64,000 nt of DNA from a bacterium (GTDB lineage: Bacteria > Hinthialibacterota > Hinthialibacteria > OLB16). Shown here piece after piece: positions 1 to 9,457 of this stretch; the stretch's first letter is position 1; each line of letters opens with the position of its first letter. The stretch spans positions 186,001 to 250,000 of the forward strand of contig JAJVIK010000010.1 in the NCBI GenBank assembly GCA_022072055.1, in the 5' to 3' direction. Below the pieces are notes generated by a model, which searched no databases, was not told the origin of the DNA, and worked only from the letters and a program-made list of their open reading frames with translations. The position numbers were made by a program, and so were the translations under genes.

Positions 1-1
1 T

Positions 2-214
2 CATCCGCCTGTGCTTTGCCTCGATGAGCCGCTCAGCGCGTTGGATGAGGAAACCCGAGAGGAGATGTACGCTCTGCTGGAACAAGTTCGCGGGCGCACG
101 GGAGTGACAACATTGCATGTCACTCACAATCTCTCCGACGCGGAACGCCTCGCGGACAGGATCCTCTTGTTGAGGGATGGCGTGATCATCGAGAAGGATG
201 GAGTGGTCAAGTGA
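2..214 (+). CDS. ABC transporter ATP-binding protein, C-terminal part (5' end outside window)
   Basis: LDEPLSALDEETR Walker B/D-loop and VTHNLSDAERLADRI H-loop in the translation; reading frame runs in from the window edge. Confidence 0.85.
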   Translation, partial: HPPVLCLDEPLSALDEETREEMYALLEQVRGRTGVTTLHVTHNLSDAERLADRILLLRDGVIIEKDGVVK

Positions 215-966
215 AAGAACTGACCGCCGAGGAGCGCGAGGTATATGGGTGGCAGATGTGGATTCCCGGGTTTGGAGAGGAGGGGCAAGTCCGACTGCGG
301 AACGCCTCGGTGCTGATCTCCCGCTGCGGGGGGCTTGGTGGGGTTGTGGCGTATGAACTCGCCGCCGCCGGAATCGGGCGGCTGGTGCTGGCGCACGCCG
401 GAAACGTTAAACCCAGCGATTTGAACCGTCAGATCCTGATGACCCACGCCGGGATTGGAACCTCGCGAGTTGAATCCGCCTCCCAAAAACTGCGGGAACT
501 GAATCCTCGCCTGGAAATCGAGGCGGTCGCGGAGAATGTGAAGCAGGAGAATGCCGCTCGACTTGTGGGGAGCGTGGACCTCGTGGTGGACTGCGCGCCG
601 CTGTTCGAGGAACGTTTTCTCCTCAACCTTGAGGCGGTCCGGCAGGGGAAGCCAATGGTCGAAGCGGCGGTCCATGAGCTGGAGGCGCACCTGACCACCT
701 TCATTCCGGGTAGAACCCCTTGCCTGCGCTGCCTTTATCCGGACTGGCCCGATTATTGGCGACGCCAATTCCCGGTCTTCGGCGCGGTTTCGGGAACCAT
801 CGGGTGCATGGCGGCCATGGAGGCCATCAAGGTTCTCGCCCGCCTTGGGGAACCGCTCGTGAGCAGAATGTTATTGATGGACTTGCGCGGGATGGGGTTC
901 CGGACCGTCAGAATTCATCGGGACCGCTCCTGTCCGGTGTGCGGCCATCTTCCGGATGGAGAATAA
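211..966 (+). CDS. ThiF/MoeB/HesA-family E1-like adenylyltransferase
   Basis: GGLGG nucleotide-binding loop, SDLNRQIL motif, CLRC/CPVC zinc-type Cys pairs; GTG start overlaps previous stop (GTGA). Confidence 0.85.
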   Translation: MKELTAEEREVYGWQMWIPGFGEEGQVRLRNASVLISRCGGLGGVVAYELAAAGIGRLVLAHAGNVKPSDLNRQILMTHAGIGTSRVESASQKLRELNPRLEIEAVAENVKQENAARLVGSVDLVVDCAPLFEERFLLNLEAVRQGKPMVEAAVHELEAHLTTFIPGRTPCLRCLYPDWPDYWRRQFPVFGAVSGTIGCMAAMEAIKVLARLGEPLVSRMLLMDLRGMGFRTVRIHRDRSCPVCGHLPDGE

Positions 967-1657
967 GCAGCGCGGAGCAAGCCAGGAGGCCAAGGAAGTG
1001 ATTCGCTTGGAGAATGTGGGCAAAGAGTATCTCACAAAGAACGGCGCGGTTTGGGCGCTGAACGAGGTCAGCGTGGAGATTCCCGCCCATGAGTTTGTGG
1101 TGGTTCGAGGCCCGAGCGGTTGCGGCAAGACCACGCTCCTGCTGGCGGTTGGCGGGATGCTGCGTCCATCCGTGGGGAAGGTCTGGGTGGATGGCGTGGA
1201 TTTGTACGCGATGAGCATCTCCGAACGAGCGTCGTTCCGAGCGGATAAGATTGGGTTTGTGTTCCAAATGTTCCACCTGATCCCCTATCTTTCTGTGTGG
1301 GAAAATGTGGTCATGGGGCTACCTTCCAGGAAGGGGGGCGGTCTCCGCGCTCAAGCGGAGGAGTGGCTTACGCGCCTTGGCCTTTCGCATCGCGTGGGAC
1401 ACAAGCCCTCGGAGCTGAGCGCGGGGGAGCGTCAACGCACGGCGGTGGCCCGGGCGCTGATCAAGAATCCGCAGCTGGTCCTGGCCGATGAGCCGACCGG
1501 AAATCTGGATCCCGAGAACGCCCACCAGGTCTTCCAGGCACTCTCCGAGTATCATCGGCAAGGCGGGATGGTGCTCCTTGTCACGCACGGCGCCGAGGCG
1601 GAGACTTACGCCAGCCGCGTGGTGCGGCTCCAAAAGGGCAGGATAGTCGAGAGCTAA
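956..1657 (+). CDS. ABC transporter ATP-binding protein (LolD/MacB type)
   Basis: GPSGCGKTTLL Walker A, LSAGERQRTAVARAL signature, LADEPTGNLDPEN. Confidence 0.92.
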   Translation: MENKQRGASQEAKEVIRLENVGKEYLTKNGAVWALNEVSVEIPAHEFVVVRGPSGCGKTTLLLAVGGMLRPSVGKVWVDGVDLYAMSISERASFRADKIGFVFQMFHLIPYLSVWENVVMGLPSRKGGGLRAQAEEWLTRLGLSHRVGHKPSELSAGERQRTAVARALIKNPQLVLADEPTGNLDPENAHQVFQALSEYHRQGGMVLLVTHGAEAETYASRVVRLQKGRIVES

Positions 1658-1660
1658 CCG

Positions 1661-2317
1661 CTACAACGTGAACAGGTCGTCCCCCAGGCCGGTGTTCAGC
1701 TGGATATCCCACCACACGACCTCGTTGACCAGAGTGTTCCCCTCAAACTGTTTGCGGCAAAGGATCAGGTTGTTTTCCTTGTCCACATAGATCACATCGC
1801 GAGTCACCGCGGAGTGCGTGTCCTTTCCGGTCATCTCCAGGACTGTGCAAGCGACATTGTTGAAGTTCTCATCGGGAAGGACCTGGTATTTCCAGTCCTT
1901 CTTGGAGCCCTCGAAGAACTCCTTAAGGACCGAGCCCCAGTCGGCGAGATAAAACTTGCGCCCGCGCAGGTTGGTGATGCGCTCGTCATCTTCGCCAAGA
2001 GTCACGGAGACCACGCCTAAAAGGCCGCCGGTCTTTCCCTTGATCTTCCCGTTGGCGTCACGGGTGAGGGTGCTGCCCTTTTTCTCCCCCTCGGTCACCA
2101 GCATGCGGACCTGGTGCGGACGCTTGAACCAGAACTCGGTCTTCTTCTCATCCTTCTTGTCGCCCAGACGGTTCCTGGAGCGCATCATGCAGTGGTAATC
2201 CTGGACCTGGTCCCACTTGGCCTTGAGGCCCTTCAGAATCTCCTCGGCCTGCTGGGCCTGAACCGGAATCGTAACGACCATGAAAGAAACGGCCAGAACG
2301 GCGGTAATCTTGCGCAT
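1661..2317 (-). CDS. Secreted LolA-like/DUF1571-like protein
   Basis: Signal peptide MRKITAVLAVSFMVVTIPVQAQ; LolA-like architecture (FWFKRPHQVRM...). Start trimmed to the signal peptide Met. Confidence 0.6.
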   Translation of the reverse strand: MRKITAVLAVSFMVVTIPVQAQQAEEILKGLKAKWDQVQDYHCMMRSRNRLGDKKDEKKTEFWFKRPHQVRMLVTEGEKKGSTLTRDANGKIKGKTGGLLGVVSVTLGEDDERITNLRGRKFYLADWGSVLKEFFEGSKKDWKYQVLPDENFNNVACTVLEMTGKDTHSAVTRDVIYVDKENNLILCRKQFEGNTLVNEVVWWDIQLNTGLGDDLFTL

Positions 2318-2543
2318 CTTGCTTGTTCTCCCCGATTGAAATGGCGACTGATTGTAGAGAGCGGACATGGGGAGCGTCAAGGATGGAGGCGGGCTTGATG
2401 ACACCCTGCGATCATGGGGGACAGCCCGTTAAGGCCTGCCCCGTCGGTCGGGGGGGTCGCCTCTCACCCAAGGGCGCCCCTCAGGCCGATCCGCTTGCAC
2501 GACGCCGATTGCGCCTTCATACAAGTTCCTGAATACTCCTCAC

Positions 2544-2999
2544 TTGGTCGGCAAACCGCTTGTCCGGCTTGGCACTTCGCTTGATGACGTACGCGCCTTT
2601 AGCGCGGAGGCTCGACAGGAGACGGGATATCAGCTCCGAAGGGTTCAGAAGGGCCTGAACCCGACTGATTGGAAGCCGATGCCGGCCGTCGGTCCTGGCG
2701 TGATCGAGATACGAGTTCATTCGGACCAAGAGTATCGGATCTTTTGTGTCGCGAAGTTTCCGGAGGCGGAGAACCTGCGGATTCGGTCTGACTTAATGAT
2801 CCGTCTGAGCGAGATCATTGAGCGTCGTGGTTTGACTCAGGCGCGAGCGACCAGCCTCCTCGGAGTGACCCAACCACGAATCAGCGACCTCATGCGAGGG
2901 AAAATTCAACTCTTCAGCATGGACAGCCTGATCGAAATGCTCGGACGCGCTGGAGCGAAGGTTTCCGTCCACGTCAAGGACCGTCGGCGGGTCGCATGA
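2544..2999 (+). CDS. In-frame fusion of a truncated RelE/HigB-like toxin with a HigA/XRE antitoxin domain (TA relic or fused protein)
   Basis: N-terminus KPLVRLGTSLDDVRAFSAEARQETGYQL...DWKPMPAVGPGVIEIRV resembles phage-Gp49/HigB-like toxins; C-terminus ENLRIRSDLMIRLSEIIERRGLTQARATSLLGVTQPRISDLMRGK is an XRE HTH. Confidence 0.7.
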   Translation: MVGKPLVRLGTSLDDVRAFSAEARQETGYQLRRVQKGLNPTDWKPMPAVGPGVIEIRVHSDQEYRIFCVAKFPEAENLRIRSDLMIRLSEIIERRGLTQARATSLLGVTQPRISDLMRGKIQLFSMDSLIEMLGRAGAKVSVHVKDRRRVA

Positions 3000-5763
3000 C
3001 CACGCGCACCGGGCCCAGTAGGCCGGATGGGAGCGGATTCCACTGCGCCGCGTCGAAAGGCTTGTAAGCGTAATTCACAAATAGGTGGCGGTCGGCGATG
3101 TGGACCCCCGAACGCTCCAAGCCAATGATGCGATTCGCCAGAAGGTTGATCACCTCAAGGCGCAACACGTTCCCTCCCTCCTTGAGGTGACCGGTCACCT
3201 CCACCTGGAAGGGAGTGGTCCAAAGGCAGGCCACCTGTTCCTCGTTCAAGAACACATCCGCCGAATGACGCACCTGGCCCAGATCGAGGAAATAGCGCTC
3301 CCCCTCCTGGGGAGCTTGAGGGACCTCAAATCCGGATTCGTAGGCCACTGTCCCGCTGAACAGCGTGAGCTCCGGAATCTCAGTCCACGAGAGGAGCGAG
3401 TCCAGCGTCTTGGTCTGGACCCCGTCCTTCTCGGAGTCCCGCCAGGAGATGCGCCAAGGTCCGGTTATGTCGAGCGACCGCCGCCCATCCAAGGCCACTG
3501 TGGGATCCGCCCACGGAGCAGCGCTTCCACCCCCGGTCATCAGCAACCGAGTCTCGGTGGGGAGAAGGCGGACGCGCGCTTCCAAGCCACCCTCACAAGG
3601 ACGAGTTTCCGTTCTGCCCCAGCGGCCCTGAACCGGATCCCCAACCAGAACCGCGGAACCCTCCTTTCCCAACGGCAGAAAGCCATCGAAGGTCTTATCG
3701 CCGGCATTCTTGATGAAGTAAGCGGTCTGGTCCCCGAACCTCCGGCGGATGCTCAGGATTCCGGAGTCCGCCATGCGCTCGCGCCGACACCCGGCGCGAG
3801 CGAGCGGGTCCGCCAGGGTCTCGATTGAGTCGAGATAGATGACCTGCCCTGATCCTTGACCCGAAGCGCTGAGGGTGAGTCGTGCGCGGCGCTCCTCGGG
3901 AGAATCGTTCGGGAGGGCATCCGAAGGGGGTCCCGTGGGGACCGCTTGGGGGGCCTCGCCGACGACGAGCACAGTGGCCCCATTCTCCGCCAGGCGCCGG
4001 ATCGAATCCGGGGTCTTCTCCCCGAGCCAACCGCACTCGGGAATGATCAGCGCGCGGTAACGTCCATCCCCACAGACAATCTGGCCGTCTTCCATCCTCA
4101 TTTGATCGCGGATTGTCCGGTCCGAACACCAATCGAACTTCCACCCCTTTTCCCAAAGCCACACCGCGGCCTGGTGTGTGGGTTTGGCCACCTCGGTCAT
4201 CCAGTTCGTGAAGTTGTGAACCTGGCAGTATTGGAGGAAATCCTTGGATCCTCGGTCATCCAACCACAGATCATGGATCGGGTAGAGAAGCAGTACATCT
4301 TCACCCGGCGCGCCATGTTGCAGGACAGTTTGGACGCGCGCAATGTAATCGGTGAACTGGGGAACATGCCTCCACCAGGGCTGGCAGGGGTCCATGTGAA
4401 CCGAGGCGTAGTAGAGCCACCCGGGAAACGGGACATCCGCGGGGGAATAAGTGCAGGTGTGGAAATAGATGTGATTGATCCCCGCGAGGAAGTAGTAGTC
4501 GAGGTCATTGCGCATGCGGTCGAGCGAGGATTGGAAATGATCTTCCAGCCAGGTAAAAGTCTCGGAGGAAACCAGCTTGCGGCCATTGAGATGCGCGCCC
4601 GAGGAGGCAAACTTCGAGCACAGGTATCCCCCGTTCCGACGATCCAGCCCATCCGAGGCCATTCCTTCCCTGCCGAACGCCTCGGGGTCGGGTTGGTCCG
4701 CGAGTCCATAGAGGTCCACCAGGTGACCGGGGCACCCCTGGGCTTGGAGGCTGGTCCGCATCCCCCATCCGCGCGCCCATTCCATCCAGGGCTTGATATG
4801 AACCTCAACCAGGAGTTCCTCAACGGTCTGTCGATAGTCATGCCGGATCCGCCGCGCCAGATCGCTTGTCGAGGATGAAATCATGAGTGGAAGATAAGGC
4901 GCGATGTCATAGCCTCTCCGCTCCCGGAAAAAACTGGGGAGGTCGCCGGTCCAGTTGGCGCCGTACACCTCGTAGGAGTCTTCATGGGTCACCTCAAACC
5001 CGCCACGCCCCACAACCTCCATCAATCGGTTGTATGGCTTCAGGTAGTCCTCAAGAGCATTAAGAGAGAAATGGTCCAAGACCGGCCCCTCGCCTCCGGT
5101 CGTCGCGCGTTTGACCTGCATGCGGGTGTAGCCGTTGCGGAAGATGAACACATCCCATTGGCCAGGGGGTATCTCCCAAACGGGCGCGCCATCCGGACCG
5201 ACTTCCTGCCGGATGACTTTGGCGGTTTCCGGCCTCCCCGGCTCTGAAAACGAAACGGAGAAGATCGGATAGCCGTTGTCCTGGGTGAGGGTCTTGGTCT
5301 CCGACAACACAACCGCCGCCCAACCGTTGTCCCATTCCAGGCGCCGGGAGGCGTGCTCCGGTTGAATCCACGGCCCGCCGAAGGGCCAGCCGTTCCCCCA
5401 CAGGTCCAGGACTGCTCCGTGGCTACGCGCGATTTCGATCGCCTCCTTGGCCGTCCGGTTCCACTCCTCGGACAGGAACTGAATCGGCGAGACATCCGAA
5501 CCCTTGGCCGGATAGAGCGCTTCCATCCGGAGGGTCCGTATTCCAGCCTCTGATAGAGCACTGATGTTGCGCTCCAGCTCCTCGGAATTCACCGCGGAGC
5601 CCATCAACATCCAGAACGCACCGGGATAGGCGGAGCGCGGAATGTCGTTCCAACCAAAGGGGTCCTCAAGCGTGAACGCGGAGGGTGTTTGCGCAATCAT
5701 CAGGAGAGAGAGGATCAACCCCATCGGGATAGGAGATGCTTGGTTGTTTCGGTTCCGATCCAT
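2974..5763 (-). CDS. Secreted glycoside hydrolase, alpha-L-rhamnosidase-like (GH106 type)
   Basis: Signal-like N-terminus (MDRNRNNQASPIPMGLILSLLMIAQTPSAFT); overall GH106-like layout with a C-terminal beta-sandwich. Confidence 0.7.
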   Translation of the reverse strand: MDRNRNNQASPIPMGLILSLLMIAQTPSAFTLEDPFGWNDIPRSAYPGAFWMLMGSAVNSEELERNISALSEAGIRTLRMEALYPAKGSDVSPIQFLSEEWNRTAKEAIEIARSHGAVLDLWGNGWPFGGPWIQPEHASRRLEWDNGWAAVVLSETKTLTQDNGYPIFSVSFSEPGRPETAKVIRQEVGPDGAPVWEIPPGQWDVFIFRNGYTRMQVKRATTGGEGPVLDHFSLNALEDYLKPYNRLMEVVGRGGFEVTHEDSYEVYGANWTGDLPSFFRERRGYDIAPYLPLMISSSTSDLARRIRHDYRQTVEELLVEVHIKPWMEWARGWGMRTSLQAQGCPGHLVDLYGLADQPDPEAFGREGMASDGLDRRNGGYLCSKFASSGAHLNGRKLVSSETFTWLEDHFQSSLDRMRNDLDYYFLAGINHIYFHTCTYSPADVPFPGWLYYASVHMDPCQPWWRHVPQFTDYIARVQTVLQHGAPGEDVLLLYPIHDLWLDDRGSKDFLQYCQVHNFTNWMTEVAKPTHQAAVWLWEKGWKFDWCSDRTIRDQMRMEDGQIVCGDGRYRALIIPECGWLGEKTPDSIRRLAENGATVLVVGEAPQAVPTGPPSDALPNDSPEERRARLTLSASGQGSGQVIYLDSIETLADPLARAGCRRERMADSGILSIRRRFGDQTAYFIKNAGDKTFDGFLPLGKEGSAVLVGDPVQGRWGRTETRPCEGGLEARVRLLPTETRLLMTGGGSAAPWADPTVALDGRRSLDITGPWRISWRDSEKDGVQTKTLDSLLSWTEIPELTLFSGTVAYESGFEVPQAPQEGERYFLDLGQVRHSADVFLNEEQVACLWTTPFQVEVTGHLKEGGNVLRLEVINLLANRIIGLERSGVHIADRHLFVNYAYKPFDAAQWNPLPSGLLGPVRVVMRPADGP

Positions 5764-5924
5764 GATCATTCCTCCGAACTTGGAAGAGAGCATATACGGG
5801 ACGAATGGTAGCAGGGAAAACAGCAGTGGCAATCATATCCGGAATCAAGTATACTCAATTCGTCTAAGCGGCGTGTAAGGCGTTCGCGGACGCGGGCCAT
5901 CCGGTCCCTCTTCTCGGAAGAACC

Positions 5925-7298
5925 ATGAGAAGCCCCATCCGCTGGATCATTCTGCTCCTCGTTGTTCCCACCTCCCTCGGTTGTGGCGACAGGATTCCTG
6001 AAGGCAAACAAGTGCTCCGTTACTCGTTCTGGGGCGGGTATTTGGAGATGAATCTGTGGCGGGAAATGAAGCGGACCTTCGAGGAACAGAACGGTGACGC
6101 GGTGATCAAGCTGGAGTACGCCGCGGGATCGGACAACCCCTCGAACCTGGTGTCTCGGATGCTCGCGGGGCGAGCCGCGGATGTGATGATGGTGGATGAT
6201 GATGGCTTGCCGTGGCTCGCGAGCAAGGGATACCTTGAACCGCTGGATGAGCTCATTACGCGGGATGCCGAGGAGCTCGGCATCGATGATTTCTTCCCGA
6301 ACGCCCTGGAGTCGGCGGAATACCAGGGGGTCCACTGGGCAATGCCCTGGGATGGCTTTTGCGAGATGGTCTACGCCAACCTGGAGTTGTTTGACGCCGC
6401 CGGGATCCCGGAACCTTCCCCCGAGTGGACTTGGAAGGAATTCGCGGAAATCGCCGGACGGCTGACCATTGACAGGAACGGCGATGGAGTTCCCGAACAG
6501 TACGGAACCTTCATGCTCCCGATCACCATGCAGAGCATGAAGGTCTTCTGGGCTCATGGAGCCGAGTGGATGGACCCGGAGAGGACCCGCATCACTATCG
6601 ACACGCCGGAGGCGGCGGAGGCCCTTGATCTGCTTGCCGACCTGTATTTCCGCAAGCGTTGTGTGGCGATCATGGGCGAGCTCGGATACACGGTGGAGGA
6701 GGTCATGCTGTTCACCGACCGCGTGGCGATGGTGGCTTGTCCGGCCTATGTGATGCTCAATCTCCGGCAACTCGCCAATGAGCGGTGGGATGTGTTCCAC
6801 ATGCCGCGCGGCCCCCATGGAAGAGCGGCCAGGCAGAGCTACGATTGCGTGGGGATTTACAGCAAGGCCCCGCCGGAAAAGAAGGATCTCGCCTGGAGAT
6901 GGATCAAGCACATCCTTTCTCCCGAGTCTCAACGACTGATCGGACGGAGCGGGCGCGCCCTGCCCGTGCGCGCAACGGACGCTCGCGAATCGTTTGTGCG
7001 CCCGGACACCCCGCAGCACGAGGAGCGTCTCGTGGAGGCCATGCTGGAGTACGGCCGGATCGTGCCGCACATGGTTGCGACCAAGGCCTGGAGGATCGAG
7101 GCCGATGCGATCCTCAACCGCTACGCCTCGTATCTCACCAACGATTGGGGCAAGGCGGTCATGCAAGGCAGGAACGCCCCTCAAGCGGTTCCCCTCGGTG
7201 TCTCTCCGGACCGATGGCTCTCCCCGGAGCGGACTGTCGCCCTCTGCCAGGTCAAGTGTCAGGAAAAGATCGGACACTTTGAGAGGCGAGGTTACTAA
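5925..7298 (+). CDS. Sugar ABC transporter extracellular solute-binding protein (family 1 lipoprotein)
   Basis: Lipobox SLGC; SBP family 1 features; directly followed by two MalF/MalG-type permeases. Confidence 0.92.
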   Translation: MRSPIRWIILLLVVPTSLGCGDRIPEGKQVLRYSFWGGYLEMNLWREMKRTFEEQNGDAVIKLEYAAGSDNPSNLVSRMLAGRAADVMMVDDDGLPWLASKGYLEPLDELITRDAEELGIDDFFPNALESAEYQGVHWAMPWDGFCEMVYANLELFDAAGIPEPSPEWTWKEFAEIAGRLTIDRNGDGVPEQYGTFMLPITMQSMKVFWAHGAEWMDPERTRITIDTPEAAEALDLLADLYFRKRCVAIMGELGYTVEEVMLFTDRVAMVACPAYVMLNLRQLANERWDVFHMPRGPHGRAARQSYDCVGIYSKAPPEKKDLAWRWIKHILSPESQRLIGRSGRALPVRATDARESFVRPDTPQHEERLVEAMLEYGRIVPHMVATKAWRIEADAILNRYASYLTNDWGKAVMQGRNAPQAVPLGVSPDRWLSPERTVALCQVKCQEKIGHFERRGY

Positions 7299-7301
7299 GC
7301 C

Positions 7302-8228
7302 ATGCGACGCCTGGTCGAGCACTACAACCGCCGGGATGTCTTGGATGCTTTCCTGTTCATTTCACCCTGGCTGCTTTCGTTCCTCCTGCTCACCCTCGGT
7401 CCGCTGTTGTTCTCGCTGTACCTGTCCTTCTGCCATTGGGATGGAGGCTCGCTGGACCGTTTGAATTGGGTGGGACTCGCCAATTACAAGCGCCTGTTAT
7501 TCGAGGATCACCGGGTTCGGGTCAGCCTCTACAACACGGCCTATTACTCGCTCATCTCGGTTCCCGTGGGCGTGGTTCTCGCTCTGCTCCTGGCAATGGC
7601 GCTCAACCAGAATGTGAAAGGGATCATCTTCTTCCGGACGATCTTCTACCTCCCCAAGGTGGTGGGCGGTCCGGCCACGGTGGTCCTGTGGGCCTGGCTG
7701 TTCAATCCGGCCTTCGGGCCGCTGAACACCTTTCTGGGGATGATCGGAGTCCCCGCCGAGTGGCGTCCCGGCTGGCTGAACAGCGAGGTGTGGAGCAAAC
7801 CTGCGCTGATCATCATGTCGCTGTGGAGCATCGGCGGGAGCATGTTGATCTATCTCGCGGGACTTCAGAATGTTCCGCGACAGCTCTATGAGGCGGCGGA
7901 AATCGACGGCGCGGGTGAGGTGGGGAAGTTTTTCTCGGTGACCGTTCCGATGATGACCCCCACGATCTTCTTCAATCTGGTGATCAGCATTATTGGGAGC
8001 ATGCAGGTTTTCGCCCAAGCCTACCTGATGACCAACCGCACGTTGGGGGACCCGAACGAGTCCACCCTCTTTTACATGATCTACCTCTTCCGCAAGGCGT
8101 TTGAAGATTGGGAGATGGGTTACGCCTGCGCGATGGCGTGGCTGCTCTTCGGAATCATCCTGGGCCTCACCCTCTTGGTGCTGGAAAGCACCCCCTTCTG
8201 GGTCCATTACGAGGGGGAGAAGAAATGA
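7302..8228 (+). CDS. Sugar ABC transporter permease (MalF/UgpA type)
   Basis: Hydrophobic helices and EAAEIDGAGEVGKFFSVTVPMMTPT EAA loop. Confidence 0.95.
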   Translation: MRRLVEHYNRRDVLDAFLFISPWLLSFLLLTLGPLLFSLYLSFCHWDGGSLDRLNWVGLANYKRLLFEDHRVRVSLYNTAYYSLISVPVGVVLALLLAMALNQNVKGIIFFRTIFYLPKVVGGPATVVLWAWLFNPAFGPLNTFLGMIGVPAEWRPGWLNSEVWSKPALIIMSLWSIGGSMLIYLAGLQNVPRQLYEAAEIDGAGEVGKFFSVTVPMMTPTIFFNLVISIIGSMQVFAQAYLMTNRTLGDPNESTLFYMIYLFRKAFEDWEMGYACAMAWLLFGIILGLTLLVLESTPFWVHYEGEKK

Positions 8229-9088
8229 GGGCGAAACACGGGCTTTTGCCGCCGGTGGGACGAAAGGCTCGCAGGCGAGTCCTCGCGTATGTCATCCTGG
8301 TCACTCTCTCGATCCCATTTGCGTTCCCGCTTATTTGGGCGCTGGCAACCTCGCTTCAGACTGTCGATGAGGTCTTTTCGGGTTCGCTGATTCAAGCGCC
8401 TGGAGACCCGCAATGGGAGAACTATCGCGAGATTTTCGAGTACTTGCCGTTGGGCCGGTTTCTGTTCAACACGGTCTGCATTGTTTCCCTGGTGATCGCG
8501 GGAGAGGTCCTCACCGCGCCGCTGGTGGCCTATGCCTTCGCGCGCCTCAGGTTTCCGTTCCGGAACACGCTCTTCGTGGTGATGCTCTCGACCCTCATGC
8601 TTCCGCCGATCATTACCACCATCCCCGCTTACATCTTCTATAGCAAGCTCGGCTGGGTGGACACCTGGATTCCGCTGATTTTGCCGGGATGGCTGGGGGG
8701 CGGGGCTTTCAACATCTTCATCCTGCGCCAGTTCTTCCTCACCGTTCCTAGGGATCTGGAGGACGCCGCCAAGATGGACGGCTGCTCGAACTTCGGGACA
8801 TATTTCCGAATCTTCCTGCCGCTCGCGTTCCCGGCCATCGCCACGATCGGGGTGCTTTCCTTCGTGAACCACTGGAACAATTTTGAGGGGCCGCTGATCT
8901 ATCTGTCGACCCTCGACACCTTTCCCATTGCGCTGGGGATCAACATGTTTAAGGACGCTTATTCGGCCATCGCGCCGCACTACCTGATGGCGGCCTCGGT
9001 GGTCTCGCTCGCCCCGTTGCTCCTGCTGTTCCTTGCCATACAGCGGGTGTTCGTCGAGGGGATTATTCTCTCGGGAATCAAGGGGTGA
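8225..9088 (+). CDS. Sugar ABC transporter permease (MalG/UgpE type)
   Basis: EDAAKMDGCSNFGTYFRIFLPLAFPA EAA loop; ATGA overlap with the upstream permease; start refined from the ORF track. Confidence 0.95.
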   Translation: MRAKHGLLPPVGRKARRRVLAYVILVTLSIPFAFPLIWALATSLQTVDEVFSGSLIQAPGDPQWENYREIFEYLPLGRFLFNTVCIVSLVIAGEVLTAPLVAYAFARLRFPFRNTLFVVMLSTLMLPPIITTIPAYIFYSKLGWVDTWIPLILPGWLGGGAFNIFILRQFFLTVPRDLEDAAKMDGCSNFGTYFRIFLPLAFPAIATIGVLSFVNHWNNFEGPLIYLSTLDTFPIALGINMFKDAYSAIAPHYLMAASVVSLAPLLLLFLAIQRVFVEGIILSGIKG

Positions 9089-9091
9089 TCA
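9056..9091 (+). repeat. Direct repeat, left copy (36 bp, 1 mismatch; 30 bp perfect at 9062-9091)
   Basis: attattctctcgggaatcaaggggtgatca at 9062-9091 and at 9911-9940. Confidence 0.97.
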
Positions 9092-9457
9092 AAGCGCCTT
9101 GCCGGGCGCCGTCTCCTCATCCGAACCGCCACGTTGGTGGGGGATGACAATCCCTTCACGCCGCGCGATTTCGACAATCGTGCTGGCATCATCCTCTTCC
9201 CATTGCCTCACACCACATGGGATCGGCTCGATACGGTCATCCACTCGCGCCGCAACATGCCACAGGGAATAAACCTCCTTTCGGTCACGAGCGCCGTCAA
9301 ACCTAGGAGAGACGACCAGCAAATCAATGTCACTCCACCTATCCGCCCTGCCGCTTACTTGAGAACCAAACAGGACTCCAAAGGAAACTGGTATCCCCTT
9401 CCGATCCACAACTTCGAGGAACTTCCGAACGGAGTTCACAACTGATTCTTCAACCAC
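9089..9457 (-). CDS. MNT-type nucleotidyltransferase domain protein (HEPN/MNT module, probable antitoxin)
   Basis: GSQVSGRADRWSDIDLLVV nucleotidyltransferase signature; overlaps the HEPN gene by 22 bp. Confidence 0.88.
   Translation of the reverse strand: MVEESVVNSVRKFLEVVDRKGIPVSFGVLFGSQVSGRADRWSDIDLLVVSPRFDGARDRKEVYSLWHVAARVDDRIEPIPCGVRQWEEDDASTIVEIARREGIVIPHQRGGSDEETAPGKAL

Noticed and set aside
2517-2729. 70-aa - ORF overlapping the TA fusion
   Set aside because: Antisense to the toxin-like N-terminus, which has recognisable homology features on the + strand.
5766-7322. 518-aa - ORF over the solute-binding protein gene
   Set aside because: Antisense to a clear SBP with lipobox; no family features.
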